A stretch of 64,000 bases of DNA, taken from positions 62,001-126,000 of the forward strand of contig NZ_FQYX01000005.1 in NCBI RefSeq assembly GCF_900141935.1. The letters are read 5' to 3'. This DNA comes from Arenibacter nanhaiticus. Its GTDB lineage: Bacteria > Bacteroidota > Bacteroidia > Flavobacteriales > Flavobacteriaceae. Under the pieces are notes generated by a model. That model searched no databases and had not been told where the DNA came from. It saw only the letters and a program-made list of their open reading frames with translations. Each line of letters opens with the position of its first letter. Position 1 is the first letter of the stretch. Shown one piece after another: positions 46,290 through 56,173 of the stretch. A program made the position numbers and the translations under genes.

Positions 46290-46297
46290 TACCTTTG
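46290..46297 (+). promoter_or_regulatory. -7 element of mutS2
   Basis: TACCTTTG matches TAnnTTTG and ends 19 nt before the ATG at 46317. No -33 TTG at the expected spacing. Confidence 0.4.
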
Positions 46298-46316
46298 TAT
46301 GGTTTTTTAATATACT

Positions 46317-48518
46317 ATGAATAAAATAAGCTCCAAGACACTTCAAGATTTAGAATTCAATACGGTTTTAAAACAACTTTCGGTTCGTTGTACTACGGAA
46401 TTAGGAAAGGAAGAGGTTTTGCTTTTAACCCCCTTGTCGAGCAGGGAACATATTTTAGATGCTTTGGGGCAAACCTCGGAGTATTTATCTTCTTATCAGA
46501 ATGACAATAGCATTCCCCATCATGGTTTTGATTCGGTAAATCAGGAATTAAAACTCTTGAAAATCGAGAATACCACCCTAGAAATTGGAAGTTTCAGGAA
46601 AATTGGGAGCATCTTCCACAATGTAGCCACCCATATAAAGTTTTTCAAGAAATTTAAGGACTATTACCCCTTGCTATATAAGGTTTCCGAGACCGTACAT
46701 TTGAATACGGAGGTACCTACAAAGATAGATTCGGTCATTGATAAGTTTGGCGAGGTGAAGGACAACGCCTCTAATAACTTGCACCAACTACGGATAAACA
46801 TCAATACGGTAAAAGGCAAGATCAACCAAAGTTTTGCCTCGGCCCTAAGCACCTATCACGCCTCTGATCTTTTGGACGAGATACGAGAATCTGTGGTAGA
46901 CAACCGGCGCGTACTTGCCGTAAAGAGCATGTACCGCAAAAAAGTTAAGGGTGCGGTTATGGGAACTTCCAAAACGGGAAGTATTGTGTATATAGAACCA
47001 GAGGCAACCTTGCGCTATAGCCGAGAACTGGGCAATTTAGAATTTGAGGAGCGGGAGGAGATCCGAAAAATCCTAAACGAGCTTACCAATTTCATTCGCC
47101 CTTACGCTAGCGATCTATATGCTTACCAACAGTTTTTGATTCATATAGACATTACCGCTTCCAAGGCTAAGTATGCCTTGGAAATGAATGCGCTATTACC
47201 GACCATTAGTGAGAATAGGGAAATGCATTTAAAAGATGCATATCACCCATTATTGTTTTTGAGCAATAAGTACAAAAACGAAAACACCTATCCACAGACC
47301 ATTGAGCTACATGAGGAAAATAGGATTATCGTTATCTCGGGTCCCAATGCTGGTGGTAAGAGTATTACTTTAAAGACTATTGGACTTTTGCAGTTGATGT
47401 TGCAAAGTGGTCTATTGATTCCGGTTCATGAACGGTCCAAGGTGTGTTTGTTCGACCATATTTTAACGGATATTGGCGACAACCAATCTATAGAAAACCA
47501 CCTGAGTACCTATAGCTACCGTCTTAAGAACATGAATTCCTTTTTGCGGAAGTGCAATGACAAAACCTTGTTTCTTATTGATGAATTTGGAACAGGTAGT
47601 GATCCCGAACTTGGCGGCGCTTTGGCCGAAACCTTTTTGGAAGTGTTTTATGAACGAGGGGCTTACGGGGTAATTACTACCCATTATGCCAATTTAAAGC
47701 TATTGGCCAACGAATTGCCATATGTTACCAATGCCAACATGCTTTTTGACGAAAAGTCCTTAGAGCCTACCTATAAATTGGTCTTGGGACAGGCCGGTAG
47801 CTCGTTTACATTTGAGGTAGCCCAGAAAAACGGAATACCCTATAGTCTGATCAACAAGGCCAAGAAAAAAATAGAGCGCGGCAAGGTCCGTTTTGATGCC
47901 ACCATTGCCAAATTGCAAAAAGAACGCAGTAAAATGGAAAAAACCGGCTCGCGATTGCAAGAGGAAGAATCCAAGGCAAGGACAGAGGCCCAAAAACTAG
48001 AAGATCTAAATTCCAAAATAAAATCGAAACTAGAAAACTACCAGGAACTTTATGATCATAACCAGCGCATGATCTATTTGGGGAATAAGGTAAACACCCT
48101 GGCAGAGCGCTATTTTAACGACAAGAAAAAGCGCAGTATGATTTCGGACCTGCTACAAATAGTAGAGACCGAGAATAGCAAGCGCAAAAAACAAACGGTC
48201 AAGGAAATAAAGGCCAAAAAAGAGAAAAAAGCCAAGGTAGAGCAAGAGGTCAACAAAAAAGTTGAAGTCATTCGGGAGGAAAAAAAGATTAAGAAAAAGA
48301 AGGCGGAGATCACCGAAAAAAACAAGCCACGCCCAGTTTTTAAAATTGGCGACCGGGTACGTTTACTCGATGGCAAGGCCATAGGCAGTATCGATAAGTT
48401 AGAAAAAAACAAAGCTTTTATCAATTATGGGCTGTTTACGACCAATGTCAGTGTCGATCAGCTAGAACTGGTAAATTCTGCGGCAAACATTGCCAAGGGA
48501 AAAGGCGTTAAAAAATAA
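46317..48518 (+). CDS. MutS2-family ATPase without Smr domain
   Basis: 733 residues. MutS2 core/clamp domain in the first 300 residues (ISSKTLQDLEFNTVLKQLSV; coiled-coil around 150-290), then the ATPase with Walker A SGPNAGGKSITLK (about 341-353), Walker B TLFLIDEFGTGSDP and the H-loop in VITTHYANLKLLA. A long lysine-rich coiled-coil (about 520-670) leads to a KOW-like beta domain (FKIGDRVRLLDGKAIGSIDK). The Smr nuclease domain seen at the C-terminus of Bacillus MutS2 is absent. Possible roles: control of recombination or rescue of collided ribosomes. The DCC-family gene follows by 10 bp. Confidence 0.9.
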   Translation: MNKISSKTLQDLEFNTVLKQLSVRCTTELGKEEVLLLTPLSSREHILDALGQTSEYLSSYQNDNSIPHHGFDSVNQELKLLKIENTTLEIGSFRKIGSIFHNVATHIKFFKKFKDYYPLLYKVSETVHLNTEVPTKIDSVIDKFGEVKDNASNNLHQLRININTVKGKINQSFASALSTYHASDLLDEIRESVVDNRRVLAVKSMYRKKVKGAVMGTSKTGSIVYIEPEATLRYSRELGNLEFEEREEIRKILNELTNFIRPYASDLYAYQQFLIHIDITASKAKYALEMNALLPTISENREMHLKDAYHPLLFLSNKYKNENTYPQTIELHEENRIIVISGPNAGGKSITLKTIGLLQLMLQSGLLIPVHERSKVCLFDHILTDIGDNQSIENHLSTYSYRLKNMNSFLRKCNDKTLFLIDEFGTGSDPELGGALAETFLEVFYERGAYGVITTHYANLKLLANELPYVTNANMLFDEKSLEPTYKLVLGQAGSSFTFEVAQKNGIPYSLINKAKKKIERGKVRFDATIAKLQKERSKMEKTGSRLQEEESKARTEAQKLEDLNSKIKSKLENYQELYDHNQRMIYLGNKVNTLAERYFNDKKKRSMISDLLQIVETENSKRKKQTVKEIKAKKEKKAKVEQEVNKKVEVIREEKKIKKKKAEITEKNKPRPVFKIGDRVRLLDGKAIGSIDKLEKNKAFINYGLFTTNVSVDQLELVNSAANIAKGKGVKK

Positions 48519-48528
48519 TAATAAAACA

Positions 48529-48939
48529 ATGGAAGTCCCACAAGGCAAGAAAATAATCCTCTTCGATGGCGTTTGCAATCTTTGCAATGCTTGGGTACAA
48601 AATGTTATTAAGCACGATGCTGCCGATACTTTTAGGTTTGCAGCCCTGCAGAGTACCATAGGTCAAAAATTAGTAAAGGAGCGCGGTATAGATGTTACAA
48701 AAATAGATTCTATTGTTCTGATAGATCCGGGGGTAGCCTATTACACCAAGTCTACGGCCGCGATCCATATTGTAAAATCCTTTGGCGGATTATGGAGCGC
48801 CTTGATGGTGCTAGCATGGATACCGGAAGGATTTAGGAATCTGATCTACGATTATGTTGCAAAAAACAGGTATCGTTGGTACGGGAAGAAAGACAGCTGT
48901 ATGGCTCCCCAAGAAAGCTTACAGGGAAAATTTCTTTAA
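48529..48939 (+). CDS. DCC-family thiol-disulfide oxidoreductase (DUF393)
   Basis: 136 residues from the ATG at 48529 (13 more open codons upstream overlap mutS2). The family-defining DxxCxxC motif is in ILFDGVCNLCNAWV, followed by FRFAALQS and the C-terminal RYRWYGKKDSCMAP. The family has a predicted thioredoxin-like fold with little biochemical study. The start lies 10 bp after the mutS2 stop, so both are probably on one mRNA, but a functional tie is not evident. Confidence 0.88.
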   Translation: MEVPQGKKIILFDGVCNLCNAWVQNVIKHDAADTFRFAALQSTIGQKLVKERGIDVTKIDSIVLIDPGVAYYTKSTAAIHIVKSFGGLWSALMVLAWIPEGFRNLIYDYVAKNRYRWYGKKDSCMAPQESLQGKFL

Positions 48940-49042
48940 AACTATTATGTAGACCAAGGAAAACGAAAGAAATCGGGGATTGTTATTTTACAACAACTCT
49001 TATAAATACAAACTGTAATTCATTATAAACGTAATATATACT

Positions 49043-50440
49043 ATGGAATATCGTATAGAAAAGGACACCATGGGCGAGGTTAAAGTTCCGTCCGACAAAT
49101 ATTGGGGAGCACAGACTGAACGCTCTAGAAACAACTTTAAAATTGGTCCATCGGGCTCTATGCCTTTGGATGTTGTCTACGGTTTTGCATACTTGAAAAA
49201 AGCCGCTGCCTACACCAATCACGATTTAGGGGTATTGACCAAAGAGAAAAGGGATCTGATCGCGCAAGTTTGCGATGAAATTTTAGCCGGAAAGCACAAC
49301 GATCAGTTTCCGTTAGTTATTTGGCAAACAGGTTCTGGAACCCAAAGCAATATGAATGTCAATGAGGTGGTTGCCAACCGTGCGCATGAATTGGCAGGGA
49401 AAAAGATCGGCGAGGGCGAAAAAACCATTCAACCCAACGATGATGTCAACAAATCTCAGTCTTCCAACGATACTTTCCCTACGGGGATGCACATTGCTGC
49501 CTACAAAAAGATTGTAGAAGTTACCATTCCCGGGATCACCCAACTAAGGAACACTTTACACAAAAAGGCTCAGGAATTTGCCAAGGTCGTAAAAATAGGA
49601 CGTACCCATTTAATGGATGCTACTCCCCTTACCTTGGGCCAGGAATTTTCTGGATATGTTTCTCAATTAGACCACGGTTTACGTGCCTTGAACAACACTT
49701 TGGATCATTTAAGTGAAATGGCTCTTGGCGGTACAGCTGTAGGAACCGGATTAAACACTCCAAAAGGATACGATGTATTGGTCGCAAAATACATTGCCGA
49801 ATTTACAGGACTCCCTTTTAAAACGGCTGAAAACAAATTTGAGGCCCTTGCTTCGCACGATGCCATTGTAGAGAGCCACGGTGCTCTAAAACAATTGGCC
49901 GTAGCCCTTAACAAAATAGCCAATGATATTAGAATGATGGCTTCTGGACCTAGATCGGGAATCGGGGAAATTATCATCCCTGCCAATGAGCCGGGAAGTT
50001 CTATTATGCCTGGAAAAGTAAACCCTACCCAAAGCGAGGCCTTAACCATGGTTTGTGCACAGGTTATGGGGAACGATGTAGCGATCAGCGTTGGGGGAAC
50101 CCAAGGCCACTACGAGTTAAATGTCTTTAAGCCTATGATGGCGGCCAATATTTTACAATCTGCCCAATTACTTGGGGATGCCTGTGTTAGTTTTGACGAA
50201 AACTGTGCGGTAGGAATAGCGCCAAACCATCAGGTTATAAAGCAGCTATTAAATAACTCTCTAATGTTAGTAACGGCCTTAAACACAAAAATAGGGTATT
50301 ACAAAGCAGCAGAAATTGCCAATACGGCCCATAAAAACGGCACTACTCTTAAGGAGGAAGCCATCAACCTTGGGTATGTAACCGCTGAAGAATACGACGA
50401 ATGGGTCAAACCAGAAGAAATGGTAGGTAGTTTAAAATAA
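49043..50440 (+). CDS. fumC: Fumarate hydratase class II
   Basis: Iron-free fumarase of the citric acid cycle, fumarate to L-malate, 465 residues. Motifs: [19 protein letters not shown] (substrate site), [20 protein letters not shown] (catalytic His) and the superfamily signature [13 protein letters not shown] (about 316-328), which carries the catalytic Ser and Lys. Forms a cytoplasmic homotetramer in the family. The ATG at 49043 gives [20 protein letters not shown], the normal start. Single gene closed by a strong bidirectional terminator. Confidence 0.95.
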   Translation: MEYRIEKDTMGEVKVPSDKYWGAQTERSRNNFKIGPSGSMPLDVVYGFAYLKKAAAYTNHDLGVLTKEKRDLIAQVCDEILAGKHNDQFPLVIWQTGSGTQSNMNVNEVVANRAHELAGKKIGEGEKTIQPNDDVNKSQSSNDTFPTGMHIAAYKKIVEVTIPGITQLRNTLHKKAQEFAKVVKIGRTHLMDATPLTLGQEFSGYVSQLDHGLRALNNTLDHLSEMALGGTAVGTGLNTPKGYDVLVAKYIAEFTGLPFKTAENKFEALASHDAIVESHGALKQLAVALNKIANDIRMMASGPRSGIGEIIIPANEPGSSIMPGKVNPTQSEALTMVCAQVMGNDVAISVGGTQGHYELNVFKPMMAANILQSAQLLGDACVSFDENCAVGIAPNHQVIKQLLNNSLMLVTALNTKIGYYKAAEIANTAHKNGTTLKEEAINLGYVTAEEYDEWVKPEEMVGSLK

Positions 50441-50470
50441 TTTGGTTTAATTACCAAAACACCGTTTATA

Positions 50471-50503
50471 AAAAAAGGCCAATCTAGAAAGATTGGCCTT
50501 TTT
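50471..50503. terminator. Bidirectional terminator after fumC
   Basis: GGCCAATC (50477-50484) / GATTGGCC (50491-50498), loop TAGAAA, A run before and T run after, so it serves fumC and the convergent coiled-coil gene. Confidence 0.9.
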
Positions 50504-50523
50504 ATTTTAATGGGTTTTAGATC

Positions 50524-51414
50524 TTATTTCAGTTGAAATTTAGAAGTCCCCAAAAGTTTTAGACGGTTATCATACACATTCACCATATAATTTCCTTTTT
50601 GAAATTCTCCTGTGGCAGGTTTGTCTATAAAATCACAAACATCCAGAGCGCGGTTTTCATAGTAAAATCCGGTTGCCTTGCTGTAAGTCACCATTCCGCC
50701 TGCATCGTTTGTTTTAGAAAAGCTCTCTCCCAAAACATTTCCTTGCGGGTCTAATACTTCTATAAAAAACTCCCTATCTCCGGCCTGTGTGATAATATTA
50801 TCGGCTACGGTAAAACATACTTTTAATTTGTCCGTTGCCTTGGCTCTAGAGGTAGAAACCAGCTTTCCACTAGAACGCTCTTTAATTGCATCTACCGAAA
50901 ACTTGGATAAGTTTAAGGCCGATCCTTTTTCAACAGCATCGGCTAATTGAGTGTTTTGAACTACTAGCGAATCATTAAAAACAGTTTGTCTTTCCAATTC
51001 GACATAGGTACTATCGCGTTGCATGGCCAAATAAGAATTGGATCTGGTCAAAGAATCGACTTTTCTAAGTAGTTGCTCTCTTTCCTTGGTCAATATTCCC
51101 ACTTGCTTTCTATAGCGGTATAGAGAACTGATATCTGCTTTCATGGTTTGTACCGAGTCTATGTATTTGGCGATATTGTCACGTGCAGAAACCAACTCCT
51201 CGTTGGTGGCATTACTCTCTAAGATTGCCTTATCGTACTCCGACTTTAAACTAGTCAAATCTTCAACGACCAATTCTTTTTCTTTGGTCAGTAAGGCAGT
51301 AGTTTTTTGTTTGTCCTGATATAAACTTACGGTATAGATCAGCACTCCAATTAAGACAACCCCTAATAACCCCGCGATAACTTTTAATCCATTATTGCTT
51401 TTTGCTTCTGTCAT
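50524..51414 (-). CDS. Membrane-anchored coiled-coil protein of unknown function
   Basis: 296 residues. A short cytoplasmic N-terminus and one transmembrane helix (VIAGLLGVVLIGVLIYTVSL, about 11-31) are followed by a long coiled-coil (about 32-165, heptads through KEKELVVEDLTSLKSEYDKA and LTKEREQLLRKVDSLTRSN) and a C-terminal beta domain (LKVCFTVADNIITQAGDREF ... GNYMVNVYDNRLKLLGTSKF). The layout is common in Bacteroidota, where such proteins are sometimes misnamed chromosome-partitioning proteins. It may be a periplasmic scaffold. Own transcript; convergent with fumC. Confidence 0.75.
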   Translation of the reverse strand: MTEAKSNNGLKVIAGLLGVVLIGVLIYTVSLYQDKQKTTALLTKEKELVVEDLTSLKSEYDKAILESNATNEELVSARDNIAKYIDSVQTMKADISSLYRYRKQVGILTKEREQLLRKVDSLTRSNSYLAMQRDSTYVELERQTVFNDSLVVQNTQLADAVEKGSALNLSKFSVDAIKERSSGKLVSTSRAKATDKLKVCFTVADNIITQAGDREFFIEVLDPQGNVLGESFSKTNDAGGMVTYSKATGFYYENRALDVCDFIDKPATGEFQKGNYMVNVYDNRLKLLGTSKFQLK

Positions 51415-51579
51415 AATCTAAATTATTATTTATTTCTTTTGTTATTTTTTTTTTAAAAACATTACAACCATATGTATATACGATCTAATGATGTTTTTAG
51501 ATTCCTACAGTATATAAATATTTTCATACCAAATTTATAAAATGAATTGTTAACTTTATACTTATTATACTTTTATTCT

Positions 51580-52047
51580 ATGAAGTCATTAAAAATCCTT
51601 CCTTTTAGTTCCCAATATGCTGCAGATTTCAAAAATCTTAACATAGCGTGGCTAGAGCAGTACTTTTATGTTGAACCAAAAGATATCAATCTTTTGGAAA
51701 ACTGCGAAGAAACCATCATAAATAAGGACGGATTCATCTATTTTGCGCAATACAACGATGAAATTGTAGGATGTTTTGCATTGTTACAATTGAGTCCCAC
51801 AGAATATGAACTAGGAAAAATGGCAGTGACCACCAAATATCAAGGATTAAAAATTGGTCAGACGCTTATGAACTTTGCCATAGAATTTGCCCATCAAAAA
51901 CAATGGCACAAACTTGTTTTATATTCTAGCACCAAATTAGAGAATGCCCTTCATATCTATAGAAAATATGGTTTTAAGGAGGTAGTACTAGAAAGCGATA
52001 TCCCGTTTGATCGCAGTGATATAAAAATGGAACTGGTTTTAGATTGA
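51580..52047 (+). CDS. GNAT-family N-acetyltransferase
   Basis: 155 residues from the ATG at 51580; 11 more open codons upstream are hydrophobic and not part of the fold. The acetyl-CoA loop is YQGLKIGQTLM after the strand YELGKMAVTTK, and the late motif is ALHIYRKYGFKEV. Acceptor unknown. The N-terminal EQYFYVEPKDINLLENCEE resembles a small group of bacterial GNATs with an N-terminal acidic stretch. An MBL-fold lipoprotein gene follows 38 bp later. Confidence 0.88.
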   Translation: MKSLKILPFSSQYAADFKNLNIAWLEQYFYVEPKDINLLENCEETIINKDGFIYFAQYNDEIVGCFALLQLSPTEYELGKMAVTTKYQGLKIGQTLMNFAIEFAHQKQWHKLVLYSSTKLENALHIYRKYGFKEVVLESDIPFDRSDIKMELVLD

Positions 52048-52085
52048 AGCCTTGATTCTTCTTACTAATTTAAAATAATATAGTC

Positions 52086-52886
52086 ATGACCTATACTAGC
52101 AAAACAATCATCTTTAATATTATAGGCTGTGTACTGTTATTTAGCTGTAAGGATTCGCCTAAGACATCTCAAAAGGAATCTGAAGCACCCACGGTCACTT
52201 CTTATCAAAAAGCACCTACCTTGACCATTACACCAATAGAACATGCTACAGCTGTTCTACAATGGGACGATATCACCATTTATATTGATCCGGTTGGTGG
52301 AAAAGATGCTTTTAGGAATCAAAAGGAAGCAGATTTGATATTGATTACCGATATCCATGGCGATCATTTTAGCCTTTCTACCCTAGAAGCATTAAACACC
52401 CAGAAGGCAAAAATAATTGTACCACAGGCCGTCGCCGATAACATCCCTTCAGAATTCACACCTCTATTGGATATTCTAAACAATGGCGATAGTAAGGAAC
52501 GCTTTGGAATTACCATAGAAGCTATCCCTATGTACAATCTTCGGGAAGCTGCCAAAGACTTTCATCCCAAGGGTCGCGGCAATGGTTATATCTTAAGTAA
52601 AAACGGCACTAGGATTTATTTTTCCGGGGATACGGAAGATATACCTGAAATACGGGCTTTACAGAACATAGACAAGGCTTTTATTTGCATGAACCTACCC
52701 TATACCATGACGGTCGAAAGCGCCGCCGATGCTGTATTGGCCTTTAAGCCCAAGGAAGTCTACCCTTATCATTACAGAGGTAAACCCGAAGTTAGCGATG
52801 TCCTTCAGTTTAAAAAATTGGTCAATGAAAAGGATTCAACCATAAGGGTCGTACAGTTAGATTGGTATCCTAATGAGGAGTACTAA
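52086..52886 (+). CDS. MBL-fold metal-dependent hydrolase lipoprotein
   Basis: 266 residues. Lipoprotein signal (TSKTIIFNIIGCVLLFSC, Cys about 20), then a UlaG-like lactonase fold: TITPIEHATAVLQWDDITIY, IYIDPVGG, the metal motif TDIHGDHFS (H-x-D-H form), YFSGDTEDIPE and the C-terminal YPYHYRG. Membrane-tethered in the periplasm or at the outer membrane. The substrate is unknown; relatives act on lactones, phosphoesters or NAPE-like lipids. It ends before a hairpin that serves the convergent ettA gene. Confidence 0.87.
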   Translation: MTYTSKTIIFNIIGCVLLFSCKDSPKTSQKESEAPTVTSYQKAPTLTITPIEHATAVLQWDDITIYIDPVGGKDAFRNQKEADLILITDIHGDHFSLSTLEALNTQKAKIIVPQAVADNIPSEFTPLLDILNNGDSKERFGITIEAIPMYNLREAAKDFHPKGRGNGYILSKNGTRIYFSGDTEDIPEIRALQNIDKAFICMNLPYTMTVESAADAVLAFKPKEVYPYHYRGKPEVSDVLQFKKLVNEKDSTIRVVQLDWYPNEEY

Positions 52887-52890
52887 TAAT

Positions 52891-52924
52891 AAAAACGGAT
52901 CCCTAAAAAAAAATCAGGGATCCG
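52891..52924 (-). terminator. Rho-independent terminator of ettA
   Basis: Minus strand: CGGATCCCT / AGGGATCCG (9 bp), loop rich in T, then TTTTTATTATTAG, 23 nt after the ettA stop. Confidence 0.85.
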
Positions 52925-52947
52925 CGGTATTAAAGTTACAGGGACTA

Positions 52948-54639
52948 TTATCTAATTAACTTTTTATATTTAAGTCGCTTAGGGATTAAATCGCCGCCCA
53001 AACGTTTCTTTTTGTTTTCTTCATATTCCGAGAACGACCCTTCAAAGAAATACACTTGAGAATCCCCTTCGAAGGCCAAAATATGGGTACAGATCCTATC
53101 TAAAAACCAACGGTCGTGGGAAATCACTACCGCACATCCGGCAAAATTCTCCAAACCTTCTTCTAAAGCTCGCAAGGTATTCACGTCCAAGTCGTTGGTA
53201 GGCTCATCTAACAGCAACACGTTACCTTCTTCTTTTAAAGTCATGGCCAAGTGCAAACGGTTACGTTCCCCACCAGAAAGCATGCTTACTTTCTTGTTTT
53301 GTTCACTTCCCGAAAAATTAAAACGACTTAAATAGGCTCTTGAGTTCACTTGTCTACCAGCCATCATAATCAGCTCTTGCTCATCGCTAAAGTTCTGCCA
53401 TATAGTTTTCTCAGGATCAATATTTGAATGGCTCTGATCTACGTAGGCTATCTTAGCTGTTTCACCCACGATAAACTCACCTTTATTAGGGGTCTCCTCT
53501 CCCATTATCATTCTAAAAATAGTTGTCTTACCAGCACCGTTAGGTCCGATAACCCCTACTATTCCCGCCTGTGGAAGTTTAAAATTCAAATCTTCATAGA
53601 GCAATTTATCGTCATAGGCCTTACTTACCCCTACGGCTTCAATAACATTGGTTCCCAATCTTGGGCCATTGGGGATATAAATCTCCAATTTCTCATCCAA
53701 TTGTTTTTGATCCTGACTCATTAATTTGTCATAGTTCTGCAAACGGGCCTTTTGTTTGGTTTGGCGTCCTTTTGCTCCCTGACGTACCCAATCGAGCTCT
53801 CTTTCCAAGATTTTCTGGCGTTTAGAAGCTGTTTTGCTCTCTTCGGCCATACGCTTAGATTTCTGATCTAACCAGCTTGAGTAATTTCCTTTCCAAGGAA
53901 TACCCTCGCCTCTATCCAATTCTAAAATCCAACCAGCAACGTTATCCAAGAAGTATCTATCGTGGGTTACGGCAATTACCGTTCCCTTATATTCCGCCAA
54001 ATGATGCTCTAACCAATGTACCGACTCGGCATCCAAGTGGTTGGTAGGCTCATCGAGCAATAATATTTCTGGCTCTTGCAACAACAATCGACAAAGGGCC
54101 ACACGTCTTTTTTCCCCTCCAGAAAGAACGCTAATTTTCTTATCTCCATCGGGCGTACGCAAGGCATCCATCGCTATTTCTAACTTGGTGTCGAGTTCCC
54201 AAGCATTGGAGGCGTCAATTTTATCCTGCAGTTCTGCCTGTTTGTCCATAAGTTTTTGCATTTTATCTGCATCCTCATAAACTTCGGGCAGGCCAAACAT
54301 ATCGTTTATCTTGTTGTACTCGTCCAAGATAGCAACGGTTTCGGCAACACCTTCTTTGACTATTTCCAATACTGTCTTGTTCTCGTCCAATTGGGGCTCC
54401 TGTTCCAAGTACCCTACTTTATACCCTGGCGAAAAAACGACATCACCTTGGAAGTTTTTGTCTACCCCGGCAATAATTTTTAACAAGGTGGATTTACCAG
54501 AACCGTTAAGTCCTAAAATTCCAATTTTGGCGCCATAAAAGAAACTTAAATATATATTCTTTAATACTGGAGTATTCGCAGTCTTATACGTTTTCGTAAC
54601 CCCAGACATGGAGAAAATCACTTTCTTGTCGTCTGACAT
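52948..54639 (-). CDS. ettA: Energy-dependent translational throttle protein EttA (ABC-F)
   Basis: ABC-F ATPase, 563 residues, two nucleotide-binding domains without membrane segments. Walker A: GLNGSGKST and GPNGAGKTT; signature LSGGEKRR and LSGGERNR; Walker B LLLDEPTNHLD and LLLDEPTNDLD. The linker (about 245-325, with WLDQKSKRMAEESKTASKRQ) is the P-site tRNA interaction motif, and the arm insertion in domain 1 (about 95-150) is of EttA size. It binds the ribosomal E site and couples initiation of elongation to the ATP/ADP ratio. It stands alone. Confidence 0.94.
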   Translation of the reverse strand: MSDDKKVIFSMSGVTKTYKTANTPVLKNIYLSFFYGAKIGILGLNGSGKSTLLKIIAGVDKNFQGDVVFSPGYKVGYLEQEPQLDENKTVLEIVKEGVAETVAILDEYNKINDMFGLPEVYEDADKMQKLMDKQAELQDKIDASNAWELDTKLEIAMDALRTPDGDKKISVLSGGEKRRVALCRLLLQEPEILLLDEPTNHLDAESVHWLEHHLAEYKGTVIAVTHDRYFLDNVAGWILELDRGEGIPWKGNYSSWLDQKSKRMAEESKTASKRQKILERELDWVRQGAKGRQTKQKARLQNYDKLMSQDQKQLDEKLEIYIPNGPRLGTNVIEAVGVSKAYDDKLLYEDLNFKLPQAGIVGVIGPNGAGKTTIFRMIMGEETPNKGEFIVGETAKIAYVDQSHSNIDPEKTIWQNFSDEQELIMMAGRQVNSRAYLSRFNFSGSEQNKKVSMLSGGERNRLHLAMTLKEEGNVLLLDEPTNDLDVNTLRALEEGLENFAGCAVVISHDRWFLDRICTHILAFEGDSQVYFFEGSFSEYEENKKKRLGGDLIPKRLKYKKLIR

Positions 54640-54859
54640 AATTTTAGTTGTTTAAAATTTTAATTTTGTTTTGTTCGTTTTGAAATTACTCATTTATAGT
54701 TTTAACACTTAGGACAGTAATGGCATATCATTATGGATTTAATTTCTGGCCATAGCACGATCTCCACAGAATAGAAGTGGTAAACTCCTTACTTCTGGAA
54801 CTATTAACGCATACCTAGTAGGCACCTAATTGCCTTAGACCGGAAATTGCACCCTGTAC

Positions 54860-55042
54860 TTACACTCTTCCTTTTAGCGCATTAAAAACCCAAGCAATTG
54901 CAAAGAAACCAATGCCTACCGAGGCAAATCCCCATCCTGCGACATCATCGTATCTAAAAGCCCCTAAGGCAATAAGTGCCAGACCTACGACTATCATAAT
55001 AAAGGTTGCCCAAGCAAGTACTGTGTTCTTATTCATTCCCAT
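54860..55042 (-). CDS. CAL67264-family small membrane protein
   Basis: 60 residues with ATG at 55042, or 58 from the ATG at 55036, the usual family start (NKNTVLAWATFIMIVVGLAL). Two transmembrane segments (about 8-27 and 33-54) joined by FRYDDVAGW. It matches what is known to me as the CAL67264 family, conserved in Flavobacteriia, function unknown. It lies between ettA and the broken oxidoreductase gene, on the same strand as both; no clear promoter. Confidence 0.8.
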   Translation of the reverse strand: MGMNKNTVLAWATFIMIVVGLALIALGAFRYDDVAGWGFASVGIGFFAIAWVFNALKGRV

Positions 55043-55116
55043 CTTTTAATTGGTTTAATTTGTAGCGTTCAAATATCGTAATTTTTAGATAATAACATCC
55101 TTCTAAAACGAAAACT

Positions 55117-56100
55117 TTAGCGTTCAAAAGGAAAGACGATTCCGCTTTGGCTGCGCACCAAATCCAATATCCCTATTAAATCCAAACTATTTTGATGACT
55201 CCAAAGGTCACTCTTCAATTTTCCCTGCCTAATACAATCGTTTACCTCCATGATTTCATAATAATACCCTCTTCCTTCGGTTGGTATTGGAAAAACTTCT
55301 ATCTCATTATTTTTTTCTACGCTATACCCCTGTGCCTCATGCCATCTGGGCTGTATACAGATAACACCTTTTTCTCCAGAAATTTCGGCTTTCATAGAAG
55401 ATTTACTATTAAAACCCGAATACAATATGGCCTGTGCTTGGGGATATTTAAAAATCATGGACGTTTGTACTTCCACACCATTCTCATGAAAACTAGAGGT
55501 TGACAAGACTTCCTCCGGAACACCAAGTAGTATATAGGATAGAAAAGCAGGATAAATTCCAACATCAAGAAGAGAGCCACCGGCCAGTTCTGGATTCATC
55601 ACCCTTCCCTTTAAATCCCGATCCATGGCATAAAAGGCAAAATCGGCATGTACAAAAGCAATATCGCCTATCTCTTTGTTGTCTACCAACTGTTTTACTT
55701 TCTAAATAGCAGGGTTAAACCTACTCCAAAGAGCCTCCATTAAAAACACTTTATTTTCTCTGGCACAGGCAATCATCCTTTCTACTTCATCCTTATTTAC
55801 CCCTAATGGTTTCTCACAAAGTACATTCTTTTTGTAGTTCATGGCCATGAGTGCAACACTGACATGGAAGGTATGGGGAGTCGCAATATATACCACATCT
55901 ACTTCTTCACACTGCAATAAAGATTCATAACTCCCAAAAGCCTGTTTTACATGATATTGGGAAGCAAACTGGTTTGCCTTTTCTATATTTCTCGATGCTA
56001 CTGCGATAATTTCGGCATCGTTCACCATGGCAAGGTCCTTCACAAAATTATGTGCTATATTACCTAAACCAATAATTCCCCAACGTATTTTTTGTCCCAT
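55117..56100 (-). pseudogene. Gfo/Idh/MocA-family oxidoreductase broken by an in-frame TAG
   Basis: A single frame of 327 sense codons from the ATG at 56100 to the stop at 55117, interrupted by TAG at 55702-55704. The first part has the Rossmann motif GIIGLGNIAHNFVKDL, VVYIATPHTFHVSVAL and CEKPLGVN (catalytic Lys). After ...RFNPAI the stop follows, and KVKQLVDNKEIGDIAFVHAD continues the fold with the C-terminal domain intact to IVFPFER. One base change (for example CAG or AAG to TAG) explains the break. A fragment starting at TTG 55689 would not make an enzyme. A sequencing error, recent inactivation or stop suppression are the options. It is divergent from the carboxylase gene. Confidence 0.88.
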
Positions 56101-56173
56101 TTTGCAATTCATTTTGTCAAAGTTAATCAATATTACTCCTTATCTTTATTGCCTTATAGAAACTATAATAAGA

